Assembly (NCBI GenBank): GCA_032358255.1
Contig: JAULBX010025264.1
Coordinates: 1-64,000 of the forward strand
From: Heterotrichella gracilis
Taxonomy: Eukaryota; Sar; Xanthophyceae; Tribonematales; Xanthonemataceae
DNA length: 64,000 bases
Direction of reading: 5' to 3'
In this document: positions 22,928 through 34,100 of the stretch, one piece after another
Numbering within the stretch: position 1 is the stretch's first letter
Layout of the letters: each line of letters begins with the position of its first letter
Notes under the pieces: model-generated
The model's input: the letters and a program-made list of their open reading frames with translations, nothing else
What the model was told of the DNA's origin: nothing
Databases searched by the model: none
Translations under genes and position numbers: made by a program

Positions 22928-25392
22928 ATGGCGCCCCTGTTTCGCGTGGGATCCCCAGCCGACTATGCCCTCCACCTGGACCAGTACAGTTCCAGGGTGG
23001 CTGCCAGGGGCAAGGAGAGGCTGGAGGAGCTGGACAGGTGAAAACCCTAAACCCTAATCCCTGCTTTCCAATACCCTCAACCCTAAGCCTCTACCTACAC
23101 CAGTACCAGATTGTCTGCAAATAGCAGGAGAGGCTGGATCAGAAGGAGCTGGATTGGCGATATCCTAGGGTTCAGGCAAGGGGTACGTTAGTGTGATAAG
23201 CAAGATTCCTGGGTTTGTCGCCGTTGGGATGGGTGAAAAGGCTGACCGCTGCTCTGGTGCACTGCTAGTCTGTGACCCTACTCCCTGCACCCTACAACCA
23301 CGCAACCATTCCTCCCCATGTTTCAGATGGTACCACAGCTTCCTCCCCACCACCATTGCCAGCCGCACCCCCCCACACCTCACTCGCGACGACGCCATCA
23401 AAGTCATGGAATGGAAGCTGAGCAGGGGGCAGTGGAGACCCAAACTGCTGGACCTTGTCAAGGTGTGGGGAACCCTTGTACGTACAGGGGGTTCAACTTT
23501 CCTTTGTACATGTTGCTCTTGCATGCCTCCCCAGGGTCGGAAACAATTTGCTCTGGAGGTGCACATGCTTGTACTGCGGGGACTTGATCAATATTGGTAT
23601 GTCTTATTTTTCTTTTACCGCTTAAAATTATTAAGCTGTCAGCGCTAGCAGTACTCGCCACCACCAACCTACATCATCGATACTAAACATGGGAAATGTT
23701 TTGCCTGTCCCCAAGGCAAACAGCGAGGAGGCTGTGGTGAGCACCACGGGGAGGGGGCTTGCTGTGCTGGCAAGGACGCCGCCAGGGGAGCAATTGGGAT
23801 TGTGGCAGGTGGAGGGGGCGGTGGACATGCTGGCAAAGGAGCTCAAGGTGGGTGGTGCCTCGAAAATAGGGGGTGGGGGTGGGGGAAAGGGGGAGGAGTT
23901 GGCAGGGATGGGACAGGAGAGGGAGTTGAGATCCTGGGAAAGGTTTGTGGCTTCTCTAAAGTACAAAGGGGGGGGAAGTGGAAAGTACAAAGGGGAGGAA
24001 CAAGGGAAGGAAAACGCAGGGTGGGGGGAGGTGAGGAATTGATGTCCCGATGGAGCAACTAGGCAATGGATGTCCCTTTGTGAATTTGAGATCAATGCTG
24101 TGTATCCTGGCCATTCTCGGCCCTCCCACCCTTAGAATCCGGCAGCAGTCTCGTCCCGTACGCCACACCCTTGGCTAGGGATTGCCCCCCTCCCCCCAGC
24201 ACCATCACAAGCTTTTCTTCATACATCAACCCTCCCTTCACATCTTTGTCTGGTGCACCCTCCCACATACACCACCACCCATCACACCACACCAAACCCA
24301 GCCCTCAAGCTGCCACACCCTTGCCTAGGGTATCCGCCCCGCCACCGCGTCCGCCCTGCTTGCTGCCGCAGACCCTAGGATTCCTTTCACAAACTGGTCC
24401 TGCGTGCACCTCATTTACCCTTTCGCCGCACCCTTGCCTAGGGTGTTGGCCCCGCCACCGCCTCCACCCTGCTTGCCCCCTGCAGACCCTAGGGTTCCCT
24501 CCATGCACGTCACTAACCCTTTTGCTGCACCCTTGCTTAGGGTATTGGCCCCGCCACCGCCTCCGCCCTGCTTGCCCCCTGCAGACCCTAGGGTTCCCTC
24601 TATGCACGTCACTAACCCTTTTGCTGCATCCTTGCCTAGGGTATTGGCCCCGCCACCGCCTCCGCCCTGCTTGCCGCTGCAGACCCTAGGGTTGCCTTCA
24701 TGTCGGATGAGGCCATGGCTGCTGCGCTGACAGGCAAGAAGGAGTACACGTTGAAGAGATACAGGGAGCTGTATGCGGTGCTGCTGGGGGAGGCCCGCCG
24801 CCTGGCGGCGGCAGGTGGATGACAAGGGTTTTTGGCTAGGGTTTTGCTGGGGTTTGTTACCATGGGTGCTGCGCTGACAGGCAAAGAAGGACTGCATAGT
24901 GAGGGGGAAATACTGGTGTGTGTATTTTAAGTGGGCAAAATTGCAAGGGGCTGTTTGAGGCGCTGCTGGGGGAGGCAGGTGGGTGACAAGGGTCTGGCTA
25001 GGGGTTTGTGGGGTCTGGCCAGGTTTGCCATGCTGATAATCCAGCGGCAGGTGTGGGTGCCATTGTGAGGGCCTCGGTGCTGCCAGGGCTGCTGTTGAAG
25101 GCCATAGGCTATAACTGCCAGAGTTGAAATGTCTGGTGCGGGAATGTCACAGTGAAACAGCAGCAATTTTGTTGTTGTTTTATGTTGTTGATAATTTTGT
25201 GGCTGAACGCCCGCCCTCCCTCCCGGTGCAGACAGCAGCAGGCAGTGGACCCCCGGGCTTGTGGAGCAGGCGCTGTGGTCTGCAGCCGCTGCCGCGGCGC
25301 CACCTGGCAGTGGCAGGGGGGGGAAGGGGAAGAAGGCGGCGCCAGCAGGGGAGGCACCGGCTACCGCAGCAGGAACAAAGCGCAAGCGCTAG
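22928..25392 (+). CDS. Helix-hairpin-helix protein of the plant/animal Amun-like family
   Basis: Five phase-consistent exons, 22928-23037, 23327-23462, 23716-23847, 24640-24814 and 25232-25392, encode 237 residues. Conserved blocks in order are WYHSFLPTTIASRTPPHLTR, then MEWKLSRGQWRPKLLDLVK, NSEEAV, a helix-hairpin-helix GIGPATASALLAAADPR, then VAFMSDEAMAAALTGKKEYT, and WTPGLVEQALWSAAA near the end. These match an uncharacterised eukaryotic family (plant homologues of similar block order; Drosophila Amun is a distant relative). The HhH motif suggests non-specific DNA binding; the C-terminus is Lys/Arg-rich (TKRKR), consistent with the nucleus. No catalytic residues can be assigned. Intron 3 contains three clear extra copies of the HhH exon start, intron 4 a copy of its 3' end, and intron 1 a copy of the exon-1 end. 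Confidence 0.82.
23127..23157 (+). repeat. Copy of exon-1 3' end
   Basis: The sequence ggagaggctgga...ggagctgga after an atagcag acceptor-like site repeats the exon-1 ending (GKERLEELD region, 23012-23037). Confidence 0.6.
24170..24639 (+). repeat. Tandem copies of the HhH exon 5' end
   Basis: Copies begin at 24329, 24442 and 24541, with the functional exon at 24640 (spacings 113, 99, 99). Each has the acceptor cttgcctag or cttgcttag followed by a GxxPATAS-type start; an older partial copy (ttggctag|ggattg) lies near 24176. Copies 2 and 3 run into TAG after CRP; copy 1 reads GIRPATASALLAAADPR. Confidence 0.88.
24858..24990 (+). repeat. Split copy of HhH exon 3' end and donor
   Basis: 24860-24900 repeats the Ala-Leu-Thr-Gly-Lys segment, and 24945-24990 repeats gctgctgggggaggc and the GCAG|GTGG-GTGACAAGGGT donor side of 24760-24830. 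Confidence 0.75.
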
Positions 25393-26053
25393 CTGTACAT
25401 GCCTGTCTTCCGAAGACATTGGCAATGGGTACCAAGGTCCCTCCTGATATTATTTTATGAGGCCTCCGATGGCTGCCAAGTTGACGAGCTGACAGCTGAC
25501 AAATTGTTCGTAATCGGCTGAGCCAATACTAGTTATTATGGTATCATGCGAAGTTCAAAGAAAAGTGTGAGTGTTTAAAACCTTCTGTCAGATGTAGATA
25601 GCTGTCTAGGGTTACAGGTGGCAAACGGAGGCACAGCGCCAAGCTCCAAGGATTTGGCTAACATGTGCAATTTTACCCTTCGAGCATGTGCAATTTTACC
25701 CGAAGTTGGGGTATTGGGGCATACCATACCATACCATACAATAGGAACATTTGCCCACAAATGGTCTTACCACTTTGCTATGACCGTACCAAGCCCCATA
25801 TATTATGTGGTAAATGATTTGAAATATTAAAAATTAAATAAAAAACACCCTAGGCACTGAGAACCCTATCGAGCCATGCCCATCATGATAAGGACTGCGT
25901 TCTTGGTACGAACAAGGCACAAGTATCAAGCTCCAACTTGAGCGTAACCCAGGGGAAGTTAGTGTCCGAACCGTTTCCTGGCCTATTCTGCCTGCATCTG
26001 CTTCGAGTGTGCCTGCAACGTTTGCTCAGACAGTGGGGCACAGGTGGCTAGCC
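25393..26053. other. No gene seen
   Basis: Intergenic by default. It holds an (ATACC)n-like stretch at 25719-25738 and an AT-rich block near 25800-25850. Confidence 0.4.
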
Positions 26054-28086
26054 ATGGCTTCCTTGGTGGCGTTGCCCCGTCCCGCACCGTGCTTCCGATT
26101 AACGAACAGGCTTGCTCGGAACAACAGGTTCAACGCCTCACGTCCAAGCATCTCCAGCAGGGTGTCGAGAGTGAGTGCTCCAACTCATGACTTATCGCCC
26201 ACTGTGGGCTACACAAACTGCTACTTCCGTGCACACGGTGGCCAGTGGTGTATGCCACGTTTAGGATATGGTTTTTAAATCACCTGCATGGGTACCTTGA
26301 CTCACCAGCACTATACTTTATCAGTTGGACCTCCTGCATGTAAGGAACTCCACTAGGAGACAGTGCCGTAAACCTATCCAGAACCCACTTGCAGAAACCA
26401 GCCCATGCATTGTCCTATGGGCATTGCAACGCTGCTATGGTGGTTCTAGCTTCGTGCAAAATACGGTACCAGCTGCATGCAATAGTGGGCAGCGGGGTTA
26501 GGGTTTAGCGCTTAGGGTTTCGGGTGCCATCCCTTGCAACCAAGCTCCAACCCACAGCACTGCCATTGGGTGCAACCACACAGAAAGTATTTCAAACCCT
26601 TACCTCATGCCAATAAAGCGCCTTGCGCAGCTTGTGCGCAGCAGCAGTGGCAGTGGCAGTGGCAAGGAGAGCCGCGGGGGCCCTGTGCCAGCTTCAGGCA
26701 AGGACGAGGGTGCAAGGGACATCCAACCCAACAGCACTACCACTGGCAAAGCACCACTGGTGGAAGAGGCAACCATCAGCCCTACTGATGACACCCACCT
26801 GCCCAAGACAAGGTGATGCACTTGGGGAGGACAAGGGGATGGGACCGTGAAAGAAATGCTGTAGTTTAAATATGGAACAACACAGTACACACTTGTTGCA
26901 TCACCACTTTCTGCCTGTCATATGCGTCGGGCTCTGCGGTGAGCGGTATTGTGTGCATGTATCATGATTGCAGTCTGAAGACATCGATGAAGATATGCGC
27001 CGCAGCAGCGAGCACGAACCCCTGCCTGCTACCCCCACCCGGTGGCACCTCCACAACCCACCATTAGTCCATCCCCTGAGCATCCTGAATCATCCACCTC
27101 CATCACCCACCACCTCTTTACCCCTTGGGTCTCCTAGCCACCCTCCTCCTGACCTCCCACCTGTGCCCATGCAGCCTCCTGGGGAAGCTGCGCGAGGGAG
27201 GCCTTGCAGTGGCCCGCTTCCTGCGCAGTACTTTGCCCAACCCTCTGGCCGTCATTATTCCCCTTGTGATCATAGGAGGTCCTGCGTATGTTTTCAAGCT
27301 GGACCTGTATCCAGGTGGGAACCAGGCAGGGTGTGCGTGGCCAGGTGCATATGACGTGCCGGGGGCTCATTCCACCAGGCATGGGCCATGCCGCATGACG
27401 TGTATGATGGGGTCACATGCAAGGCACCCCTACACCCACATGCCCCTGTATGGCCCTTGTTACAGCTGTACCCATGGATTCTCCATCACACCCACCCCCC
27501 CTTGCGTCTGTACTCATACCTGTCTCCTCAATTCACACCCATGCATGCCAGCCTGCACCCCTCACGCAGCTTGCTCCCCTTGGCCCCACAGGGCTCACTG
27601 GAGCGGATGTGGCCTGATGCTGCGCGATCTTGTATGCTTGCGTGTGGGCCAGCGCAATGACCAAGGTAGTGTGTGACGCATGGCAACTCTGCCGAGGTGA
27701 ACCATCAGCGATATCTGCTCAAAGTATTAACCTAGTAACAGCCCATTCAAGCATTGCAAGCATTAAAAGCAGATCAGCATGCCTGGGTATGCCTCCTCAA
27801 GTCCAAGAACCAAGGCTTGACCTCTTGGACGGATCCTTGAGGTTGAGTGGCCCATGGCAGTGACTGATTTCCATGTGGGTGCACTGACGCCCTTCAGGTG
27901 TTGGGCCCCATGTTTGACGACTGGCTCTCCAATGCCCCTGTGCCACGCGTGGATTAGGCCGCACTGAGTGCCGGCGCCGGCACCAGTACCAGCGCCACCA
28001 CCGGCAGCAGCAGCAGCAACCCGGCGGAGGTGGTGGGGGCAACCAGTGGTCCAGCCAGTGCCACCCAGGCAGCTGGCAGCAAGTGA
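26054..28086 (+). pseudogene. Membrane-protein gene, copy A, with two in-frame stop codons
   Basis: Exon 26054-26170 encodes a probable plastid or mitochondrial targeting peptide (MASLVALPRPAPCFRLTNRL..., Arg/Ser-rich). 26631-26812 is a Ser/Gly-rich linker. An acidic exon near 26974 does not close in phase. 27175-27314 encodes a basic helix then a membrane segment (LPNPLAVIIPLVIIGGPAYV). 27592-27665 joins it in phase and reads LTGADVA, TGA (27615-27617), then CCAILYACVWASAMTK. 27898 continues VLGPMFDDWLSNAPVPRVD, TAG (27955-27957), and stays open for 42 Ala/Ser/Thr-rich codons to TGA at 28084. Both internal stops are one G-to-A change from TGG. Alternatives are a pseudogene, readthrough or Sec decoding of the first stop, or a genuine end at 27957. 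The family is not recognised. Confidence 0.5.
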
Positions 28087-28237
28087 GGCACATGGGGGAT
28101 ATAATGATCCGAGATGTTTAGGGTTTAGCTAAACCGTACAGGTTTCACAATTTGGGGGGGGATTGGGGGGGGTAGCATATACCTGGCAGAAAATTTTCTG
28201 TCAAATGGTTTTGCTCTAGGGGTTCCATCTTCAAGGA

Positions 28238-29595
28238 TGGGAAGACGCATGGATGAAGACATTTGCGTTCCGTTTGCACCACATACGCACGTCATGTGCA
28301 TTGCACGATCGGTAAGGTAAGCCTCAAGGTGAACATGCTTGCCATCCACTCACGCATACAGCACATGTCGCGCATGGGCGCAAGCTATGCCTTGCACTCT
28401 GCCATTCATGTCATGCCGTGCAACAGCGCATGCTATGCTTCATGTCTTGCACCTCCATCACACAACATTTTCTGCACACCTTGATTACGTCACACTAACC
28501 TCCACCTCCATCCCCCGCCGCTGCATTATTGCCGCATGGCATGCACATTCTGACCACCCACATGTGCACATGCAGCCTTTAGGCCAGGGGGATGCTGCGA
28601 AGGCTCTCAGGCTTCATTGCATCCTTGCACCTACCCAACCTCCCGGAGTATGGCGGTATTTTCTTGGTGCTGTACATCTTCAGGAAAGACATCCTCACAT
28701 TCCTTGCGGGTGGGTACCAGGCAGGGTGTGCAAATAAATAAATAAATAAAATAACTACGCTCTTCATCTCAAGCATGAGGGCGTTGGTTGAGGAAGAGAC
28801 AGAGTGAGAGAGAGCCAGCCTCGAAGGCTGGCCATTCTCTCATGTGTCCCTACCATGTGCATGGGCTTGTTTAACAGTGCAGTGCATAGGTGCAAATGAA
28901 AGTGTACACAATGCAGTGGCATTGGTAGCTCACCCCATGCAACTTGCCAAAGTAAATAAGATAGTTGCTGCCCTTTGATGACCCTTGCTACAGCTGCATG
29001 CATCCACAACTCCATCGCCTCCTCGCGTCTACCACACACACCGTCCCCTCCATGCACACCCATCCTGGCCTGCGCCCCTAGGTAGTGACACTCTGGCCCA
29101 TTTTAGGGGGGCGGCAAAACCATGTTAAATACTCCCCTTCCACTCCGAAGGCAACACTTTTGAAAACATATGTGGAATCAGCACACTCAACTTGATTTTC
29201 TTGAAGTGAGCCAACCATTGCCCCCTGAGCGGAAAAGGGCCATATTTAATTTTGAATTGAATGCAAAACAGCCAAAATGGCCCAAAAACAGCCCAAAATA
29301 GCTCAAAACAGCCCAAAGAAACCCCAAATCACCCCCAATTAGCCCCGGCCTCGTTTAGAACAATATTATAGCATGTTCTCAAGCCCTGAGGCAGGGCACA
29401 GTGAACCAAGAGCTCAGCAATATAAATTTGACTTTCTGCGAGAGGCTCGGAGTGTCAGTACCTGGCCTGCGCCCCTCACACAGCTTGCTCCCCTTGGCCC
29501 ACAGTGAATCGCGTGGGAGTGGTGGCGATGTTGGTGTATTTGTACGTCACCACGTGGCTCTTCAACCTCGTGCGAATCTGGGGAGGGAAGTGGGT
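28238..29595 (+). CDS. Membrane-protein gene, copy B (diverged tandem duplicate of copy A)
   Basis: Layout parallels copy A. An acidic segment lies near 28238-28290 (gaagacgcatggatgaagac vs gaagacatcgatgaagatat). The membrane exon, about 28592-28709 (LRRLSGFIASLHLPNLPEYG, then GIFLVLYIFRKDILTFLAG), is followed by an intron start nearly identical to copy A (GGTGGGTACCAGGCAGGGTG). A second membrane exon starts at 29505 (VNRVGVVAMLVYLYVTTWLF...), in phase with the first and open where copy A has TGA. The tgcag-proximal start of the first exon contains TAG in the phase used by copy A, so a shifted acceptor would be needed. The protein would be membrane-bound; its function is unknown. Between the exons lies an AAAT microsatellite (28731-28750). 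Confidence 0.4.
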
Positions 29596-31179
29596 GGTAG
29601 GTGTTAGGGGGCTGTCATTAGTCCATTAATCACATGCATTGCATGCTACAGCCAGATAAACAGACAGGCTTGCTCAAGTCGCGCCCGGCAATTAAAAGTT
29701 CGGGGCTGTGCATACCATTTGTTGATTGGTATCCACGGGGTAGCGACATATGAGGAATGATTCAGGGGTGCTGTAGCAATGTGGCATGCTTAATCAACAG
29801 GGGGGGGAAGGGGCAGGGAGGGGCGGCATGCTGCTAGATTGTGTAGTTCTTGTGTGCGGTGTACTTACTTTTGTAATTATAACTAGTTATCAAGGCTATG
29901 GCTGATGCATGTAGCAGCAAATTCCTGAGAAAAAATGGCATATGATTAGTTGGTAGCGATTGCAGTTTACAAGAAAGGTAACCACGACTATTGGGTATAT
30001 TTGTGTGACGCGTGGCAGCTCTGCCAGGATGCGCCATATGCCACTGACCACCTGCCCTGCGGGTATGCAGTCATAGGGTGTGTGCTTCCTCAACAATGGT
30101 GCGCCCGCATTCCAATGTCCCTGCGTCTGGTCCAGGAGTGGGGAGAGGTGCACCAAATGCCAGCACCAGCACCAACACCGGCTTGGCAGTGGGGTACTAC
30201 CTACTAGGGGCGACCATCGGGCCTACCAATGGCGCCCACCCATGCCATGGAGGCGGCAGAAAATGAATCACAAGGGGAAATCAAGAGGGGGAATCAAGAG
30301 GAGAGGGAGGGTGGGGCAAAATGTTTCGGCAAGTGGAACTTTGTGATGCAAGAATTCTGTTCAGCAAGTGGAACGTTGCAATGAAAACAGTTTTTGCTGC
30401 GGATCACTGAGTGGCCTTGATGAGCACAACTGTTATTGGCTGCGTTCCAATCTGCCTGGCGTGTGCATTAAGGGTTAAAATTTCCTTTCTGATGTTTAGA
30501 ATTTGTAAGATAATGTGAGCACGCGCCATCAGTGAAGCGCCGAGGATTAGGGGGCAAATTTCGCCAGCAGGCGCCTTCGCTGAACATGAAATGATGATTA
30601 ATTGCATTTGCTAGAATGAACCGTATTGGGTGTTTTCCATCGCTGCTGCCAGTGGGCAGGCTTGGTGCAACGCAGGCTTGGTGCAATGCCCGCGAGGCAC
30701 GCCATGCCTCGTGGGCCGCTATTGCTTTCTGTCTTTCTGTGCTCCGTCCAGACAATTTGTCCAGACCATTTTTGAAAAATGGTTGAGGAAATGCATGAGA
30801 GCTTTGCAGTAGCATACATGTGCGTTCCATTTCAGGTTCACAACTTGAAGGCAAGCTTTGTGGTCAGGATGGATAAGGTAGACCTGTGTAGAGCATTGTG
30901 GTTTTGACACCATGATTGCGGAGCTGACAAACTGTGAGCTGGAAGTAAAACTGTAAACTGTGACAAACTGGAATTCGCGGTTCTTTTTTGCCATTGCCAT
31001 GCCGGTACCCGCCGGCCGCTAGCCTAAAACGGCACACAAAAAGCAAACACAACTATATGCTACGGCGCCTGTGCTTGGTGAGGCACATTGGTAAAACTGG
31101 AGTGCACTACGGCGACCCTCCTGTGACATCGAACATTGGCAATGCGCGGCACTTGGGTGACTCAACATTGCTGGCGATA
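29596..31179. other. Decayed downstream duplicate, otherwise no gene
   Basis: 30000-30060 (tgtgacgcgtggcagctctgcc...) matches 27670-27705 of copy A, and 30130-30190 resembles its Ala/Ser/Thr-coding tail (ccagcaccagcaccaac). These extend the A/B duplication to about 30.2 kb. 30200-31179 shows no supported exon. A minus-strand TGTAA at about 30955 may serve the acyl-CoA oxidase. Confidence 0.5.
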
Positions 31180-34100
31180 CTACCATGACCATGTCTTTCC
31201 ATCGTTCCACCAGCGGTGCACCTGTGGTAAACCCCCCCTTTCCACCCCTTTCCCCCGTCCCCAGCCACCCCCACAGCCACTCTCACGCCACCTCCCGCCA
31301 GTCTACCGCAATGGGCGCCTGCAGCAGGTGTTGGGGGATGCCCCACCCAGCGCACAGCGCCAGCGCCAGGCGGCCGTCGTGCGCAGCCAGGCGCGCACAC
31401 AGCGCGTTGATGCGGGTGCGCAGCGCTGCGGGGTCGTTCGGGTGCGCCACGCAGCGGGTGAGGTAGAAGTCCATGTGCTTCTCGATCCTGCGGCGGCGAG
31501 GGAGGTGTGTGTGGTGTGGATGTATGGGGTGGGGTGCGGAGTGAGGGAATGTTCGCAGACGGCGTGTTTGAGTGAGAGCGCAATGGGAATAGGAAGGACA
31601 CAGTGCAATTTTTGCAGAGCCAGCTGTGTGCATGTGGTATGGAGATTAGAGATGCGTAGCTAACAATCTCCACTCCCACCTGGTCAGTCCATGCAGCACC
31701 GCCATCAGCTGGTTAGGGTTTAGGGCATCCTATTCCAAGAGCTCACTAACCAAACCCTAGTCCCGGCCCCCACCTGGTCAGCCCGTACAGCACCGCCAGC
31801 AGCTGTTCGAGGTTTAGGGTATCCTACGCCAAGGATTCACGAACCAAACCCTAAACCCTAGAACCCTAACCCTCGTCCAGCCCCCCACCTGGTCAGCCCG
31901 TACAGCACCGCCAGCAGCTATTCGAGGTTTAAAGTATCCTACGCCAAGGGTTCACCATCCAAACCCTAAACCCTAGAAACCTAAACCCTAATCTCGCCCC
32001 CCACCTCGTCAGCCCGTACAGCACAGCCAGCAGCTGCAGCGCCCCCTTCAGCCCCTGGGGCGCCGCCTCCAGCTCCCGCTGGTAGGCCTCCAGCACCACC
32101 CGCTCAGCGTAGGCCCAGCCCAGGGCGGTGGCGGTGTCGAGGTGGGAGTCGTAGGCGGCGGCCGCTGCGGCGGGCTTGGCTGCGGGGCGGTGGTGGGTGT
32201 GGGTGGGTGGGTGGGAGTTGTGGTGGATGCTGCCAAAGGGGGCGCGATGTGGGTGGGGCTTGCTTATTTATCCCTTGGGTCACGACTGTATGTGTGCTTT
32301 TCCATACCATACCAAACGCCAGTGCAGCTGCAAGGGGGCGCATCCCTAGGTTTACCCATCAAGCACACACACATGCCCCTGCCACCAGGCAACACCCCCA
32401 CCCCCACATCATGGCCCCAGGCACCAACCCCGCCTCCCCTCCCTCCCTTCCCCCGCCCCACCACAAACCCCACATACGCACCACTCTCCTCCACATCCCT
32501 GGTAGCATACGCCATTGCCAGCGCAATCTCATGCGTGAGCACCGCCTCCCGGTAGGTCAGCAGGGATAGGATCTGGTCCAGGCCAAGGCCGTTCTGTAGG
32601 GTGACCAGGGGGGTAGAGGGGTGCGCCAGGGTGCGGGTGGCGCTGTCAACCAGGGTCTTGGCAACCTGCAAGTAAGGGTTTAGGGTTCAGGTTTTAAGGG
32701 TGCTGGTGGCGCTGTCAACCAGGACCTTCCAACCTGCACAGGTGGGAGGCGATGGGACCCTAACCTGGGTGCCAGGGCATGTAAGCATGGTGCCTGCCGG
32801 TGGGGCCCTACTATTTGGCAGCAGAATCTGTAACCCAGGCAACAGGGATCGCCCAGCTTTTCTTTTCTTGAACCTTGTCTCCACCCCACCCCCAGCCTCC
32901 TACCACCTGCCGCACCACCAAGGCCCTACCCCCCTCACACATTCCCTCACACCCCCCCCCCGCCAACAGCCCTCCCCAACCATTGTCACACCTTCACTCT
33001 ATCCTCCCCCTCCCCGTACCCCCCCACCCACCTGCTGCATCATGACCGTGTTGTCCCCCTCGAACGTCACATCCACGTGCATGTCCGAGATCATTGGCCC
33101 AATCTTGTTTGCCGCCAGGTAGCCAAACCCGCCGCAGCACTCCCGGCAGGTGGTCAGCGTCTCCTGCCTGGTCCATGTGGCGGCTGCCTTGATGCCTGAG
33201 GACATGACGTGGATGAGCTTGGCGTCCGCGGGGTTGTGGCGGGTGTAGATGGCCTGCGGGGGGGGAGTGCGAAAAGAGTGATTTGCATTATTAATTGTTT
33301 GAGGATAGCTATTTTTATTTTAGTTGAATTAGTTTTTTTTAATACTTTGCTTAGGGATATCATATCAGATACAATGATAGGGAGGCATTGCTGAGGTGTG
33401 AATGGTCTACTAGTGTGTACTTCACCAGTACGTGCCATCGGGTGCCATAAAAGGCCTTAAAAACACAGGGCAATCAATCGGCGACGACGGGGGTGATCAA
33501 CGGTGGTGATAATTTAAATGTGAACCACCCCCCAACCCCATCCAGCCACCCACCTTGAGGTTGAGCATCGCCAGGTGCAGCCCATAGGTGGCCGCCAGTG
33601 GCGGCAGCAGCCTGCGCTGGTGGGTCACGTAGGTCAGGATGCGCCTGTCACCAAACTGGGGCCGGTCCGCAGAGTAGCGCAGGGCGATGGTGAGGCCTAT
33701 CTTGCATGCGTCGATTGCGTGCTGGGTGATGAGGAAGCGGCCTGCAGTGGAGGTGGGTGGGTGGGGTGAGAGCATAGCTTGTGAAGGGTGCGCAGAACAA
33801 CCGTCTGTGATGTAGGCCCATTAGAAAGCACTCATGCTGGGCCAATCCTGAGCCATGCATTGAAGAGGAACAGGGAAAAAGAAGGAGATGAAAATAATGC
33901 GCCATTCCAGTGCCCAATACCACATGCCCACATGCAGATGCCTTCAAGGCAGAAGCTCTGTCCAGGGTACACAAAGCCCTAACATGGGTATTGGAGTCCT
34001 AGTCGCACCTGTGGTCAGACCCCCAATCATGGTCCCAAAGCGCTGCCCCACCGAGGGGATGGAGCTGCTGTACCTCCCTTGTGCATCCACCCCCGCATAT

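Noticed and set aside
31840-31995. True chromosome end
   Set aside because: The telomere-type words are short, mixed with unique sequence, and lie inside an intron of a complete gene.
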